Assembly: GCA_964472505.1 (NCBI GenBank)
Contig: CAYYQW010000012.1
Coordinates: 1-64,000 of the forward strand
Reading direction: 5' to 3'
Length of the DNA stretch: 64,000 nt
From: JAYEIA01 sp964472505
GTDB taxonomy: Bacteria > Bacteroidota > Bacteroidia > Bacteroidales > JAADGE01
The position numbers were made by a program, and so were the translations under genes. Below the pieces are notes generated by a model that was given only the letters and a program-made list of their open reading frames with translations, did not search any database and had not been told where the DNA came from. This document shows positions 53,051 through 61,839 of the stretch, piece after piece (within the stretch, counting starts at the first letter, position 1; every line of letters starts with the position of its first letter).

Positions 53051-53073
53051 AGCGTTTAAGTTTTTCTTATGCT

Positions 53074-54321
53074 TTATTCATAACGTAATGCTTCTATCGG
53101 ATCAAGTTTAGAAGCTTTTATTGCCGGCAAAAGTCCGGACAAAATTCCGACGACCAAACAAAGTACAACACCCAACAAGATCTCAAACCAAGGTATCACA
53201 AAATTTATGCCTACAGCAAAAGAAACAATGTTTCCGATAAGAATACCCAAAATTATTCCCAATATTCCGCCTACTTGTCCGATAAAAACCGATTCAAATA
53301 AAAACTGCCGTTTTATGGTAGCGGAATTTGCTCCGAGTGTTTTTCGGGTACCTATTTCACGCGTTCGTTCCGATACCGAAACCAGCATTATATTCATCAA
53401 GCCAATAGCCGCTCCGAATAAAGTAATAAAACCGATAACACCGGCAGCAAAGGTAACATAGGCGATGTTCTCAATAAGCATATTGGCTAAATTATCACTT
53501 TTTACAATGGCAAAATCCGATGCGTCTTTTACATCTAACTTTCTGATTTGCCTAAACAAAGCCTCTGCTTCACCTATGATCATGGGAAGCTCTGCTCCGG
53601 ATGAAGGCAATAAGGATATTTTGTAAGACGTATTTCCCAGAGCAAACTGCTGCCTTGCACTGACAAGCGGAATAAGCACCATGCGGTCATCACTAAAACC
53701 AAAAGAAGAGCCTTTTTCCTCAAGAACCCCGATAACTTTATAAGATTGGCCGGAAACACGAATCACTTTTCCGATAGGGTCGCTGCGTTCAAACAAATTT
53801 TTCACAATCTCTGAACCTATAATAGCTCGGGCTAATCCGGAGCTTACTTCGCCGGAAGTAAAATTCCGCCCGGAACTAAGGTTAAATCCGTTTGTAGAAA
53901 GATAATTCTCATCTGCCGCTCGGACCGTAACATTTGGGTCAGTCTCCTCTTTCAGATATTTGATAACTACGGCCGATGAAGCTCTTGCATTGACCGATAT
54001 TTTAGCCGGATACTCAAAACGTTCTTTAAATGTCTTGGCCTGTCGGTAAGTTATTTGCGGATTATTCTTTAATCGTCTGCGTTCTCCGCCCATGCGCACA
54101 TTCATTTCACGCTGCTGAATCACAAAAGAGCCCGCTCCCATACGTGTAAATTCGCTGTCAATGCTTTTCTTAATTGCCTGTGTAGCAGTAAGTATGCCGG
54201 TGAGAGCGGATATACCTATTGAAATAATCAATATGGTGAGAATACTCCTCATCGGATTGGCACGAACGGAGTACCAAGCAATTCGCAGATTTTCGTAAAA
54301 CATTCTGTTTGGTCCGGACAT
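53074..54321 (-). CDS. MacB-like ABC transporter permease
   Basis: A 415-residue protein. The first transmembrane helix (about 22-42) is followed by a large periplasmic MacB core (about 50-290), and three more helices at the C-terminus form the FtsX domain (ITLFGAAIGLMNIMLVSVSERTREIGTRKTLGA, then PAIKASKLDPIEALRYE). That is the usual 4-helix MacB/LolCE plan. No ATPase is encoded next to it, so it must use a subunit from elsewhere. Transport of lipoproteins or peptides, or mechanotransmission to the neighbouring NlpC/P60 hydrolase, would both fit. Two ATG codons six residues apart could be the start. Confidence 0.9.
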   Translation of the reverse strand: MSGPNRMFYENLRIAWYSVRANPMRSILTILIISIGISALTGILTATQAIKKSIDSEFTRMGAGSFVIQQREMNVRMGGERRRLKNNPQITYRQAKTFKERFEYPAKISVNARASSAVVIKYLKEETDPNVTVRAADENYLSTNGFNLSSGRNFTSGEVSSGLARAIIGSEIVKNLFERSDPIGKVIRVSGQSYKVIGVLEEKGSSFGFSDDRMVLIPLVSARQQFALGNTSYKISLLPSSGAELPMIIGEAEALFRQIRKLDVKDASDFAIVKSDNLANMLIENIAYVTFAAGVIGFITLFGAAIGLMNIMLVSVSERTREIGTRKTLGANSATIKRQFLFESVFIGQVGGILGIILGILIGNIVSFAVGINFVIPWFEILLGVVLCLVVGILSGLLPAIKASKLDPIEALRYE

Positions 54322-54388
54322 TGGCTTTTATTGAATTAGTTAATATCAAACGCTAAGCGAAAGTGCTGACTTAAACAAGCAGATTTAC

Positions 54389-55129
54389 TTATTCTCTTCC
54401 GGAGAGCAAAGCTAACAGCCTTAAAAGTTCTAAGTAAAGCCATACCAAGGTAATTACCAAACCAAAAGCAGAATACCACTCGGCAAATTTAGGAAGTCCG
54501 GCTTTGGCACCTTTTTCAATGTTATCAAAATCAAGAATAAGCATAAGCGAAGCAATTCCCACAATAACCAGCTGAATAAGAATTCCCATCCAACCCAAAT
54601 TAAATAAGGATACTCCGCCGCCGAAAAATCCGGCAATCAGGTTTAATACATAAAAAATAAGCACGCCGCCTAAAGCAATAAACATGCCTTTTCTAAATTT
54701 AGGCGTGGCTCGAATAGTGCCGCTTCGGTATAACATAAGCATCACAAAGAAAATTGCTAAGGTAAGACCTACCGCTTGCATTACAATACCGTCGTAAAAT
54801 GAAGCATAAAAAGCAGATATTGCTCCTACGGCCAAACCTTGAAAAGCAGCATAAGCCGGTGCCGTGTAAGGTGAATACTGTGGTCTTGCTATGGTAACAA
54901 TGGCCAAAATTAATCCTCCGATAACGCCGGTCCAGATCATTCCGGTTGAGCCGGCGCCGTATGTCCAACCAAAATAGCCGGTAAGGAGTAAAATTCCGAA
55001 CATTATCAAGGTTTTATTCAAAGTGCCGTCAATTGTCATTACCTTATCGGAGCTGTATTCTTCCGCTTGGGCAATATGTTTTAATCTGGCCTCGGCAACC
55101 GCCGGATTTGAACTTCTTCCAATTCTCAT
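54389..55129 (-). CDS. Bax inhibitor-1/YccA-family membrane protein
   Basis: A 246-residue protein with seven hydrophobic segments of the BI-1 fold (YbhL/YccA group): the LNKTLIMFGILLLTGYFGW opening, PAYAAFQGLAVGAISAFY, and a helix with FDNIEKGAKAGLPKFAEWYSAFGL. In other bacteria such proteins act as Ca2+/H+ leak channels or modulate FtsH. I start at the ATG at 55129. Ten further codons are open upstream, but they run through the -7 promoter box at 55159-55166. It opens the minus-strand operon. Confidence 0.88.
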   Translation of the reverse strand: MRIGRSSNPAVAEARLKHIAQAEEYSSDKVMTIDGTLNKTLIMFGILLLTGYFGWTYGAGSTGMIWTGVIGGLILAIVTIARPQYSPYTAPAYAAFQGLAVGAISAFYASFYDGIVMQAVGLTLAIFFVMLMLYRSGTIRATPKFRKGMFIALGGVLIFYVLNLIAGFFGGGVSLFNLGWMGILIQLVIVGIASLMLILDFDNIEKGAKAGLPKFAEWYSAFGLVITLVWLYLELLRLLALLSGRE

Positions 55130-55158
55130 AATTATTATATTTTTTGTTTTGCAAATCA

Positions 55159-55166
55159 CAAATATA
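55159..55166 (-). promoter_or_regulatory. -7 box of the BI-1 operon
   Basis: On the minus strand TATATTTG is a perfect TAnnTTTG, 30 bases before the ATG at 55129. The TTTG at -33 is not evident. The gap from here to the next gene on the + strand (55167-55590) holds only AT-rich DNA and the promoter at 55481-55511. Confidence 0.55.
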
Positions 55167-55480
55167 CTTCATAAAATTTATTTCATTCGTATAATTTTAT
55201 TTTTTTTGCTTCGAAACCCTTTACGATTCCCCATAAATTTCTCATTATAAATAATTACAGTCAGGCTGAGTTTTTGAATTCACACACGTTCAGAAAAATT
55301 ATATTTACATAAGGGACTTAAAATCTGAATATCGGACTTCAAAAAAACATACTAAGATTGTTTTTTAAAAGGAGTTTTACTATTTTAGCAAAAAATTATT
55401 GATTCGGAACACAAAGAAAGAATGCAGCCGACTCTTGTCTAAAATCCTTGAATTTTAGACTGCAATCAAAGAAACAAAGA

Positions 55481-55511
55481 CTTGGCTTTCCTTCAAAAAA
55501 TATTATATTTG
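55481..55511 (+). promoter_or_regulatory. Promoter of the tandem FGE-like genes
   Basis: CTTG (55481-55484), 19 bases, then TATATTTG (55504-55511), a perfect -7 box. The leader to the ATG at 55591 is about 75 bases, and the second gene follows nine bases after the first, so both are likely transcribed from here. Confidence 0.6.
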
Positions 55512-55590
55512 TTGTTTTCCGATAGCACATTTATACAACAGAAATGATTCAACTGACGTTATTAAATAAAATTTAAATACTAAAAACATA

Positions 55591-56472
55591 ATGGGAACTA
55601 TCAAACATTTGCTTTTAGGTCTTATCTTCGCCTGCTCATTTTCAATCGGTGTCAGTAATGCACAATCAATACCTAAAATGATACTTGTGGAAGGCGGGCA
55701 ATTCACAATGGGAAGTAATCAGGGAGAAGATAATGAGAAACCGACACACCAAGTCGTATTAGATGCCTTTTACATTGCCGAACACGAAACTACGGTAGCT
55801 CAATACCGTGAGTTTGTGAAAGCAACCGGCAGAAATATGCCCCAACCCCCCGATGAAGACTGGATGAAAACTCACTTGCACACCATGAAGTACTACACCT
55901 CAGCAGCGAAAACTTGGTGGGGCTGGCAAGCTGATTTTCCCATGCACCATGTGAACTGGTATGATGCCATGGAGTATTGCAACTGGCTGAGCGAAAAAGA
56001 AGGCTTGCAGAAATGTTATACAACCGACCCAAAAGGCGGATGGCTTATGGATATTACAAAAAACGGCTACCGCTTACCTACCGAAGCAGAATGGGAATTT
56101 GCCGCCCGCGGAGGCAATAAATCCAAAGGATACAAATACAGCGGAAGCAATGCCCCCTCTGCCGTAGCATGGTATGATGATACATCCAACCAAAAAAGCC
56201 CCATGAAAGTAAAAACCAAAGCGCCCAATGAACTCGGCATATACGACATGAGCGGGAATGTATGGGAGTGGTGCAGTGATTATTATGATGCAAATTATTA
56301 TAAAAAAAGCCCTTTAAAAAATCCCTTTAATGATAAATTTTCCGTCTATCGCACGCTAAGAGGAGGCGCTTGGCACTACAGAGTAGAATATGCTACCGTA
56401 ACAAGCCGCGACGGCCCGGAACCTAAATTTTCCAACTACAATTACGGTTTTCGTATTGCCAGAACTAAATAA
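55591..56472 (+). CDS. Secreted FGE/SUMF1-like protein, paralog A
   Basis: A 293-residue protein with a signal peptide (ends NAQ) and a formylglycine-generating-enzyme fold: MILVEGGQFTMGSNQGEDNEKP, HHVNWYDAMEYCNWLSE, YRLPTEAEWEFAARGG, ELGIYDMSGNVWEWCSD, TLRGGAWHYRVEYAT. The two cysteines that bind copper and oxidise sulfatase cysteine in true FGE lie after the RGG motif; no cysteine occurs there. The catalytic function is therefore improbable. GldJ/GldK-like roles (SUMF1 folds in Bacteroidota motility/secretion) are an alternative, although no lipobox is present. It shares its operon with a paralog. Confidence 0.87.
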   Translation: MGTIKHLLLGLIFACSFSIGVSNAQSIPKMILVEGGQFTMGSNQGEDNEKPTHQVVLDAFYIAEHETTVAQYREFVKATGRNMPQPPDEDWMKTHLHTMKYYTSAAKTWWGWQADFPMHHVNWYDAMEYCNWLSEKEGLQKCYTTDPKGGWLMDITKNGYRLPTEAEWEFAARGGNKSKGYKYSGSNAPSAVAWYDDTSNQKSPMKVKTKAPNELGIYDMSGNVWEWCSDYYDANYYKKSPLKNPFNDKFSVYRTLRGGAWHYRVEYATVTSRDGPEPKFSNYNYGFRIARTK

Positions 56473-56481
56473 TATCGGTTT

Positions 56482-57270
56482 ATGAAGTCATGTTTCAAAC
56501 TTTTATTTGCAGTAATTATTTTGTGTATTTCATACACAAACATATACAGCCAAACTGAACCGGAAATGGTTTTTGTAAAAGGCGGAAATTTTAAAATGGG
56601 AAGCCACGACGGCGACAAAGATGAACAACCGCGCCATACGGTTAACTTAAGTAGTTATTACATAAGTAAATACGAGATAACCGTTAAGCAATACCGTGAA
56701 TTTTGCAATGCCACCGGGCATGATTTTCCGTCGAACCCGCCGGATATGTGGTATATTGAACATGACCGGGCGGCCAAATGGACATGGTCCAACGACAAAC
56801 CCATTTGCAAAGTGAATTGGTATGACGCAAAGGCTTATTGCAAATGGCTTTCGGAAACCACCGGAAAAAATTACGACTTACCTACTGAAGCACAATGGGA
56901 ATACGCTGCTAAAGGAGGCGAAAAAAGCAAACAATACAAATACAGCGGCAGCGATAATATAAACGAAGTTGCCTGGTACGACGAAACCACCTACGAAAGA
57001 GGGCCAATGCCCGTTGGAAGGCTCAAGCCAAATGAACTTGGCATTCACGATATGAGCGGAAACGTATGGGAATGGTGTCTGGATTTTTATGCAAAATATA
57101 CCTCATCAAAAAAAACAGATCCGACAGGGCCAAGCACCGGCCACTTTAAAGTTGTAAGAGGCGGATCTTGGTATTACGTAGGCTATATGGCTGCAGTAAC
57201 AACACGCGACGGGCCTTATCCGGACTACTCCAATTATAACTACGGTTTCCGGGTAGTAATTAATCCCTAA
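56482..57270 (+). CDS. Secreted FGE/SUMF1-like protein, paralog B
   Basis: A 262-residue protein nine bases after paralog A, and clearly its duplicate: signal peptide, MVFVKGGNFKMGSHDGDKDEQP, YDLPTEAQWEYAAKGG, ELGIHDMSGNVWEWCLDFY, VVRGGSWYYVGYMAAVTTRDGP. The insertion with WWGW and extra loop before HHVNWYDA in paralog A is shorter here. Like its neighbour it has no cysteine pair after RGGSW. Both end NYGFR. A ligand-binding or structural role in the periplasm is inferred for the pair. Confidence 0.87.
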   Translation: MKSCFKLLFAVIILCISYTNIYSQTEPEMVFVKGGNFKMGSHDGDKDEQPRHTVNLSSYYISKYEITVKQYREFCNATGHDFPSNPPDMWYIEHDRAAKWTWSNDKPICKVNWYDAKAYCKWLSETTGKNYDLPTEAQWEYAAKGGEKSKQYKYSGSDNINEVAWYDETTYERGPMPVGRLKPNELGIHDMSGNVWEWCLDFYAKYTSSKKTDPTGPSTGHFKVVRGGSWYYVGYMAAVTTRDGPYPDYSNYNYGFRVVINP

Positions 57271-57370
57271 TATACGAGGACGCACACTAATTTATCCAAC
57301 AATCGACAAAAAAGATTTAATACCGGCTGCTTTTAAATTTAGTTCCGTAATTTTGCACTTGATTAGAATT

Positions 57371-57489
57371 TGTCTATAATTTCCAATTTCATCGTTATAT
57401 CGATTTTGAAAACGGTCAATTAAATTAATTTTCAAAATCGAAAAGCCTCGAACTTGAACATTGAGCTCAAACTCTTTACTTTATAGACA
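57371..57489. repeat. Palindromic segment in the gap after the FGE-like genes
   Basis: TGTCTATAA (57371-57379) is inverted at 57481-57489, and inside it TCGATTTTGAAAA (57400-57412) is inverted without mismatch at 57429-57441 around a 16-base loop. The whole 119-base segment could fold as one structure. It may be another small palindromic element, or a terminator/processing site of the FGE-like operon; no T-tract follows the stem. Confidence 0.45.
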
Positions 57490-57534
57490 GACACTAATTG
57501 TGGTAATCATTTTTATACGCAAATTCCTTTTCAG

Positions 57535-58017
57535 ATGAAGACAACAGGCATTTTATTCATGTTTTTAGCCGCCTCGCTGCTGCAGTTTTCTTGCAAGAAC
57601 AGCGCAGCAGAAAAAGAACAAGAACTGCTACAAAGCTATCTGAATACCAACAATATAGATGCGAATCCGCGCAAAAGCGGTTTATATTACTTAGAATCGG
57701 GCTTTTCGGGCATAGAAAGTATTGGAGCCCCAAGACCGCAAACCGGTGATACCGTTATTGTAAGTTACAAAGGTTATCTTTTGGCTGATACAGCTGCTGT
57801 ATTTGATCAAAGAAGCATCAATGAGCCACTGCGTTACGCGTTCAAAAAAACAGATGCCATTGCCGGTTGGGAAGAAGGCATCAGTCTGATGCGAAAAGGC
57901 ATCACCGCCCAATTCATTATTCCTTCTGAATTAGCATACGGCAAACAACAAACCGGAATCATCCCGCCCTACTCTACACTAATTTTCGATGTAAGAGTAA
58001 TTGATATTAAAAAATAA
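57535..58017 (+). CDS. FKBP-type peptidyl-prolyl isomerase, lipoprotein
   Basis: A 160-residue protein with a lipobox QFSC (Cys20), so it is likely anchored in a membrane. A FKBP domain follows from about residue 65: TGDTVIVSYKGYL, VFDQR, AIAGWEEGISLMRKG, IIPSELAYGKQ and PPYSTLIFDVRVIDI. The family speeds up cis-trans isomerisation of prolyl bonds during periplasmic folding. The hydrophobic pocket residues (Tyr, Asp, Trp) are kept. Six bases separate it from the next gene. Confidence 0.92.
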   Translation: MKTTGILFMFLAASLLQFSCKNSAAEKEQELLQSYLNTNNIDANPRKSGLYYLESGFSGIESIGAPRPQTGDTVIVSYKGYLLADTAAVFDQRSINEPLRYAFKKTDAIAGWEEGISLMRKGITAQFIIPSELAYGKQQTGIIPPYSTLIFDVRVIDIKK

Positions 58018-58022
58018 TAAAT

Positions 58023-58553
58023 ATGTCCTTGATCATTGTTATAAGCGGTCCGGAATCGGTCGGAAAATCTGCCTTATGCAGAAAATTGGCCAATGCATAC
58101 AGAGCCAAAGCAATAACGGAATATGCTCGTGAATATGTCGAAAAACTCAACCGCCCCTATGCCTATTTTGATTTGGTGAACATTGCCCGAAAACAAAAAG
58201 AAACATTTGAAAACATAGAAAACTTGGAAGAAAAGCTTGTCTTTTTCGATACCGGGCCGGAAATTACTAAAGTTTGGTTTGAAGAAGTTTATCAAAAAGC
58301 ACCAAAGTTCTTAGATGATTTTTTAGGAAAGCTACCGGTGAATTTATACTTACTTTGCCAAACCGACCTTGAGTGGAAATATGACAAAACAAGGGAAAAT
58401 AAAGGAAAGAAAAGAGAATATCTCTACGACAGATATAAAACGCTTATCAATCAATTCAACTATAATTATGCAGAAATAAGTGGTTTTGGACAAAAAAGAT
58501 TTCTAAACGCAAAAAAAGCTATAGATTCGGCATACGATTTGCAAAACTTATAA
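58023..58553 (+). CDS. NadR-like ATPase (ribosylnicotinamide-kinase-type P-loop protein)
   Basis: A 176-residue P-loop protein. Walker A is GPESVGKSALC (residues 9-19). EYAREYVEKLNRPYAYFDL and the VFFDTGPEITKVWF strand follow the pattern of the kinase domain at the C-terminal end of NadR. In NadR this domain phosphorylates nicotinamide riboside. Here the adenylyltransferase and regulator domains are missing, so salvage of nicotinamide riboside is a reasonable but unproven guess. It is cotranscribed with the FKBP gene. Confidence 0.83.
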   Translation: MSLIIVISGPESVGKSALCRKLANAYRAKAITEYAREYVEKLNRPYAYFDLVNIARKQKETFENIENLEEKLVFFDTGPEITKVWFEEVYQKAPKFLDDFLGKLPVNLYLLCQTDLEWKYDKTRENKGKKREYLYDRYKTLINQFNYNYAEISGFGQKRFLNAKKAIDSAYDLQNL

Positions 58554-58611
58554 TGAAAAATTGATTTTTCCGTTATTTTAAAAAATAAGCAGAAATTAAA
58601 CACACAACAAA

Positions 58612-59205
58612 ATGAAACGTACAGTAACTATCACAAGCATCATATTATTTATTATCACATGCTTAAGCTCGTTCAGTCTAAAGGCTCAAGAAGTAGGCGA
58701 AAGCCAGAAAGTGTTTGCGGATGACCAACCGATATATTGGTTTTATATAAAAGTAACAATAGATAAACACCCCAAAACAAAAATTGAAAAATACGGGGTG
58801 CGCCTTTTGGGCAAAAAAGTACATGCCGGCTCTGTTGAAGAATACAGCATACAGCTTTGGCGGCATCTGTCAAAAGGTTCGCGCTTGGCAATTGGCCCAT
58901 TCGAAGATTACTATGAAGCCGAAGAAGCCGTAACATTTTATGATAATTTATCCGAAGACAGTCTGATAATAGATGAATCTATTGATCAAAGCCAACAAGT
59001 ATATTTCTATCCCTTGGAAGTATATATAAGGGAACGTTCACACTCATACGGAATCCGAAGAATTCCTGCCGCAGTGGTACCCGGCAATTACAAAAGTTTT
59101 GCTAATTTTTTACGATTCAGTCTAATTAATAAAAAGCTGGCTATTGGCCCGTTTCGAAGGCCTCAAGTAGCAGAGGAATCCAAACGGCTTTATCGTTTAC
59201 AGTAA
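58612..59205 (+). CDS. Secreted protein with two SPOR-like repeats
   Basis: A 197-residue protein with a signal peptide (about residues 1-25). Two segments share a pattern: SRLAIGPFEDYYEAEEAVTFY and, 70 residues on, KLAIGPFRRPQVAEESKRLY. Each follows a strand region (YIKVTIDKHPKTKIEKYGVR and YPLEVYIRERSHSYGIRRIP), as in SPOR-type domains, where a GPF motif precedes a helix. SPOR domains bind denuded glycan strands at division sites. Binding here is not demonstrated. A strong terminator follows. Confidence 0.7.
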   Translation: MKRTVTITSIILFIITCLSSFSLKAQEVGESQKVFADDQPIYWFYIKVTIDKHPKTKIEKYGVRLLGKKVHAGSVEEYSIQLWRHLSKGSRLAIGPFEDYYEAEEAVTFYDNLSEDSLIIDESIDQSQQVYFYPLEVYIRERSHSYGIRRIPAAVVPGNYKSFANFLRFSLINKKLAIGPFRRPQVAEESKRLYRLQ

Positions 59206-59219
59206 ACAAAATCAACAAA

Positions 59220-59254
59220 AAAAAATGTCCGGCAGTTCTTGTCGGACATTTTTT
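59220..59254. terminator. Bidirectional terminator between the SPOR-like and S41 genes
   Basis: AAAAATGTCCG (59221-59231) pairs with CGGACATTTTTT (from 59243), with A- and T-tracts at either side. It separates convergent genes. Confidence 0.85.
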
Positions 59255-59276
59255 GTATAAGACTACTGCAAAATTT

Positions 59277-60884
59277 TCAATATTGCCAGACATGTTCATT
59301 TTTAGGGTCAAAGTCTTCCGATAAAATTGCCCGATACTTTTTTTCGTCGGTCAAAATCCCCAAAGCAGTATTCACCAGATTCGAGTATTCATTCAGATAA
59401 ACTTGGTAGTAGTGACGGCCCCATAAGTCACCGGCAATAAGTGCTTTTAAGTGAGTTTTATCCGTTACATTAAATTCCGGACGCCCCGAATCGGGCATCA
59501 ATGAATCCGGCAGGTTTTTATATAATTCATTTAAAAACAAATCATCCAATTCATAGTTCTTTTTGTACGAGTCAAATGTTTTATACAATCCGGTGAGTGC
59601 AAGTCGGTATCTATCCGTAAATAAATGCACTAAATCAAACACATTGCCGGTACTCAGATAAGCTTTATAAATATCCGAATAGTTATCATTATCGGAGGGA
59701 ACATATAAATCCGGATATACCGCACCTTCGGCATAAACCTTTCGCCCGTTTTTGGTAAAAAAGACTTCTCCGGTATCAACCGGCGGCTCATTCCGCATTC
59801 GTTGTCGGTTCTCTTCTACATAGGCTGTCTTTCCGTTTTCATAACTCTTCTGTATGCATCGGCCTGAGGCAGTGTAATAACGCGCTACGGTTAAACGCAT
59901 TAAAGAACCGTCGTTCAAATAAAAAGGCCTTTGAACCAAGCCTTTTCCGTATGAGCGTCTGCCCAAAATAACGCCCCTGTCCAAATCCTGAACCGCACCC
60001 GCAATAATTTCGGAAGCAGAAGCAGAGTTTTCATCAATCAAAACCGCCAATCGTCCGTCCGGAAAACTGCTTAAAAGGGTGGTTTCATAAATTCTTCCAT
60101 CTAAATTTGCTCCGCGAGTAGCGACAATTATTTCTCTGCTTCGCCAAAAAATATCTGCAATATTCAGGCAAGCACGCAGGTATCCGCCTGAATTTCCGCG
60201 TAAGTCGAAAACCAGATGCTCGGCTCCCTGTTTTTTCAGCGACCTTAAAGAGTCTTCAAATTCTTTATCGGCATGTAAAGAAAAACGCTCCAATTTAATA
60301 TAAGCCACATCATCATTGAGCATATAAGCAGCGGGTATGCTGCCGGGCTTTATCTCATCGCGGGTCAATTCCATAAGCATAAGAGGATTACGGCCGTTTC
60401 GTTTTACAGTAAGATTGACGCGCGTACCTTTCTCTCCCAACAACATTTTGCGTATTTCATTGTCTGATATATCGACTCCCGCCACGACTTTATCCTCAAT
60501 TTTAATTATACGATCGCCTGCCTGCATACCGGCCAAGTCGGCCGGGCCGCCGGTTACGGTTGATAAAATAAATATCGTATCGCGTAATAAACTGTAAGTA
60601 ATACCAACTCCCTCAAAACTGCCGTCTAAATTCCGCATTAATTCATCTGCTTCGTCTTTGGTGAAATATTCCGAATGCGGATCGAGCTGCGTAAGCAACT
60701 GAATAATAGCCTTATCCGATAATTCAACAGGATCTGTTTCATCTACATAAAAATTATCTATATTCTTTAATACTTGTATAATTTTATTTGCTCCTGTTTC
60801 TTCTTGTGATAAAACAGGATTCTGCAAAAAGAGAAAAGCTAAAATAAGTAAAGAAAAACTGCGAGCTATATTGTGTATTTTCAT
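59277..60884 (-). CDS. S41-family C-terminal processing peptidase with PDZ domain
   Basis: A 535-residue secreted protease. Signal peptide, then a helical lead, a PDZ domain (GVGITYSLLRDTIFILST...GGPADLAGMQAGDRIIKIED) and the peptidase core. The catalytic Ser is in ENSASASEIIAGAVQ and Lys in RRSYGKGLVQ, and LVFDLRGNSGGYL is the substrate-binding strand. CtpA-like enzymes trim the C-termini of periplasmic proteins or cut peptidoglycan hydrolases. A C-terminal helical domain of about 150 residues follows the peptidase part. pyrE lies upstream on the same strand with 116 bases between them. Confidence 0.94.
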   Translation of the reverse strand: MKIHNIARSFSLLILAFLFLQNPVLSQEETGANKIIQVLKNIDNFYVDETDPVELSDKAIIQLLTQLDPHSEYFTKDEADELMRNLDGSFEGVGITYSLLRDTIFILSTVTGGPADLAGMQAGDRIIKIEDKVVAGVDISDNEIRKMLLGEKGTRVNLTVKRNGRNPLMLMELTRDEIKPGSIPAAYMLNDDVAYIKLERFSLHADKEFEDSLRSLKKQGAEHLVFDLRGNSGGYLRACLNIADIFWRSREIIVATRGANLDGRIYETTLLSSFPDGRLAVLIDENSASASEIIAGAVQDLDRGVILGRRSYGKGLVQRPFYLNDGSLMRLTVARYYTASGRCIQKSYENGKTAYVEENRQRMRNEPPVDTGEVFFTKNGRKVYAEGAVYPDLYVPSDNDNYSDIYKAYLSTGNVFDLVHLFTDRYRLALTGLYKTFDSYKKNYELDDLFLNELYKNLPDSLMPDSGRPEFNVTDKTHLKALIAGDLWGRHYYQVYLNEYSNLVNTALGILTDEKKYRAILSEDFDPKNEHVWQY

Positions 60885-61000
60885 AAAACAGGTGAATTTA
60901 TCATTGTAAATGCCGGTTGCTTTCGTAGAACCATTGGCAACAAAAGGTATTTATCAATATCTATAATACGTATAAGCCTTGCTTTTGTTTCCGAAAAAGA

Positions 61001-61621
61001 TTATTTGCTTTGCTTATTTCGCCAATTAATCATAGTTTTTAAATCAGTCTCCGAAATCAATTCATCTCGTACGGCCTGCTTGAGCAAAACATCAAAATCC
61101 GATAAAGTAGTAATACTACAGGATGCAGCTTTAAAATTATTATCGGCCACCGGCAAATTATAACTAAACAGCGCCAGCATACCCAATACTTCGGCAGATT
61201 GTTCGCGCAAGGCATCAACAGCTCGCAAGCTGCTTCCTCCGGTTGATACTAAATCCTCAATTACCAGCACGGAGCTTCCGGTGGGCAGCTCGCCTTCTAT
61301 TTGATTGCCGAGACCGTGCATTTTTTTTTGCGGCCTGACATAAACAAAAGGTTTTTCCAAAATTTCGGCAACCAATACGCCCCAAGCAATAGCTCCGGTA
61401 GCAACTCCGGCTATAACATCTGCCTTCGGGTATTTCTCACTGATAAGTTCAGCAAAAGCATTAACCAAATTTCGACGTGTTTCCGGATAGGATAATAATT
61501 TTCGGTTATCGCAATATATTGGGGCTTTTATTCCGGAAGCCCACACAAATGAATATTCGGCGCTTAGTTTAACAGCTTTCTTATCAAGCAATTCTCCGGC
61601 CACTTTTTCTGCAGTCATCAT
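61001..61621 (-). CDS. pyrE: Orotate phosphoribosyltransferase PyrE
   Basis: A 206-residue enzyme that joins orotate to PRPP, giving orotidine monophosphate in pyrimidine synthesis. The PRPP loop is VLVIEDLVSTGGSS (about residues 116-129). The opening, with KLSAEYSFVWASGIKAPIYCDNR, and the loop KPFVYVRPQKKMHGLGNQIEG are typical. The C-terminus continues normally with no truncation. Two ATGs in a row (61621 and 61618) can serve as start. A -7 box lies 33 bases upstream. Confidence 0.95.
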   Translation of the reverse strand: MMTAEKVAGELLDKKAVKLSAEYSFVWASGIKAPIYCDNRKLLSYPETRRNLVNAFAELISEKYPKADVIAGVATGAIAWGVLVAEILEKPFVYVRPQKKMHGLGNQIEGELPTGSSVLVIEDLVSTGGSSLRAVDALREQSAEVLGMLALFSYNLPVADNNFKAASCSITTLSDFDVLLKQAVRDELISETDLKTMINWRNKQSK

Positions 61622-61653
61622 ATATTATAAATTTTCGACATACTTTTCTAATT

Positions 61654-61661
61654 CAAAAATA
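61654..61661 (-). promoter_or_regulatory. -7 box of pyrE
   Basis: On the minus strand TATTTTTG matches TAnnTTTG exactly. The -33 element is not clear. A second TAnnTTTG (TAATTTTG) lies further upstream, so tandem promoters are possible. Confidence 0.45.
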
Positions 61662-61758
61662 CATATCAACTTCAAAATTAAGCTAAAAATGTACAAGCAT
61701 AAAATTCTGTTCTAAATTTTTGAAAATTAATAACAAATAAAAATTAATTTTGGATTTT

Positions 61759-61790
61759 TTTGCACTATAAATAAAAGATTTATACTTTTG
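61759..61790 (+). promoter_or_regulatory. Promoter of rpmE2
   Basis: TTTG (61759-61762), exactly 20 bases, then TACTTTTG (61783-61790): a textbook Bacteroidota promoter. The leader to the ATG is about 43 bases. Confidence 0.8.
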
Positions 61791-61839
61791 CACGACAATT
61801 TTTAAGCAAGAACTGAAATTATAATCAAAATACAGAAAG

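Noticed and set aside
55591..57270. Formylglycine-generating enzyme for sulfatases
   Set aside because: The active-site cysteines are missing in both proteins and no sulfatase gene is in the window.
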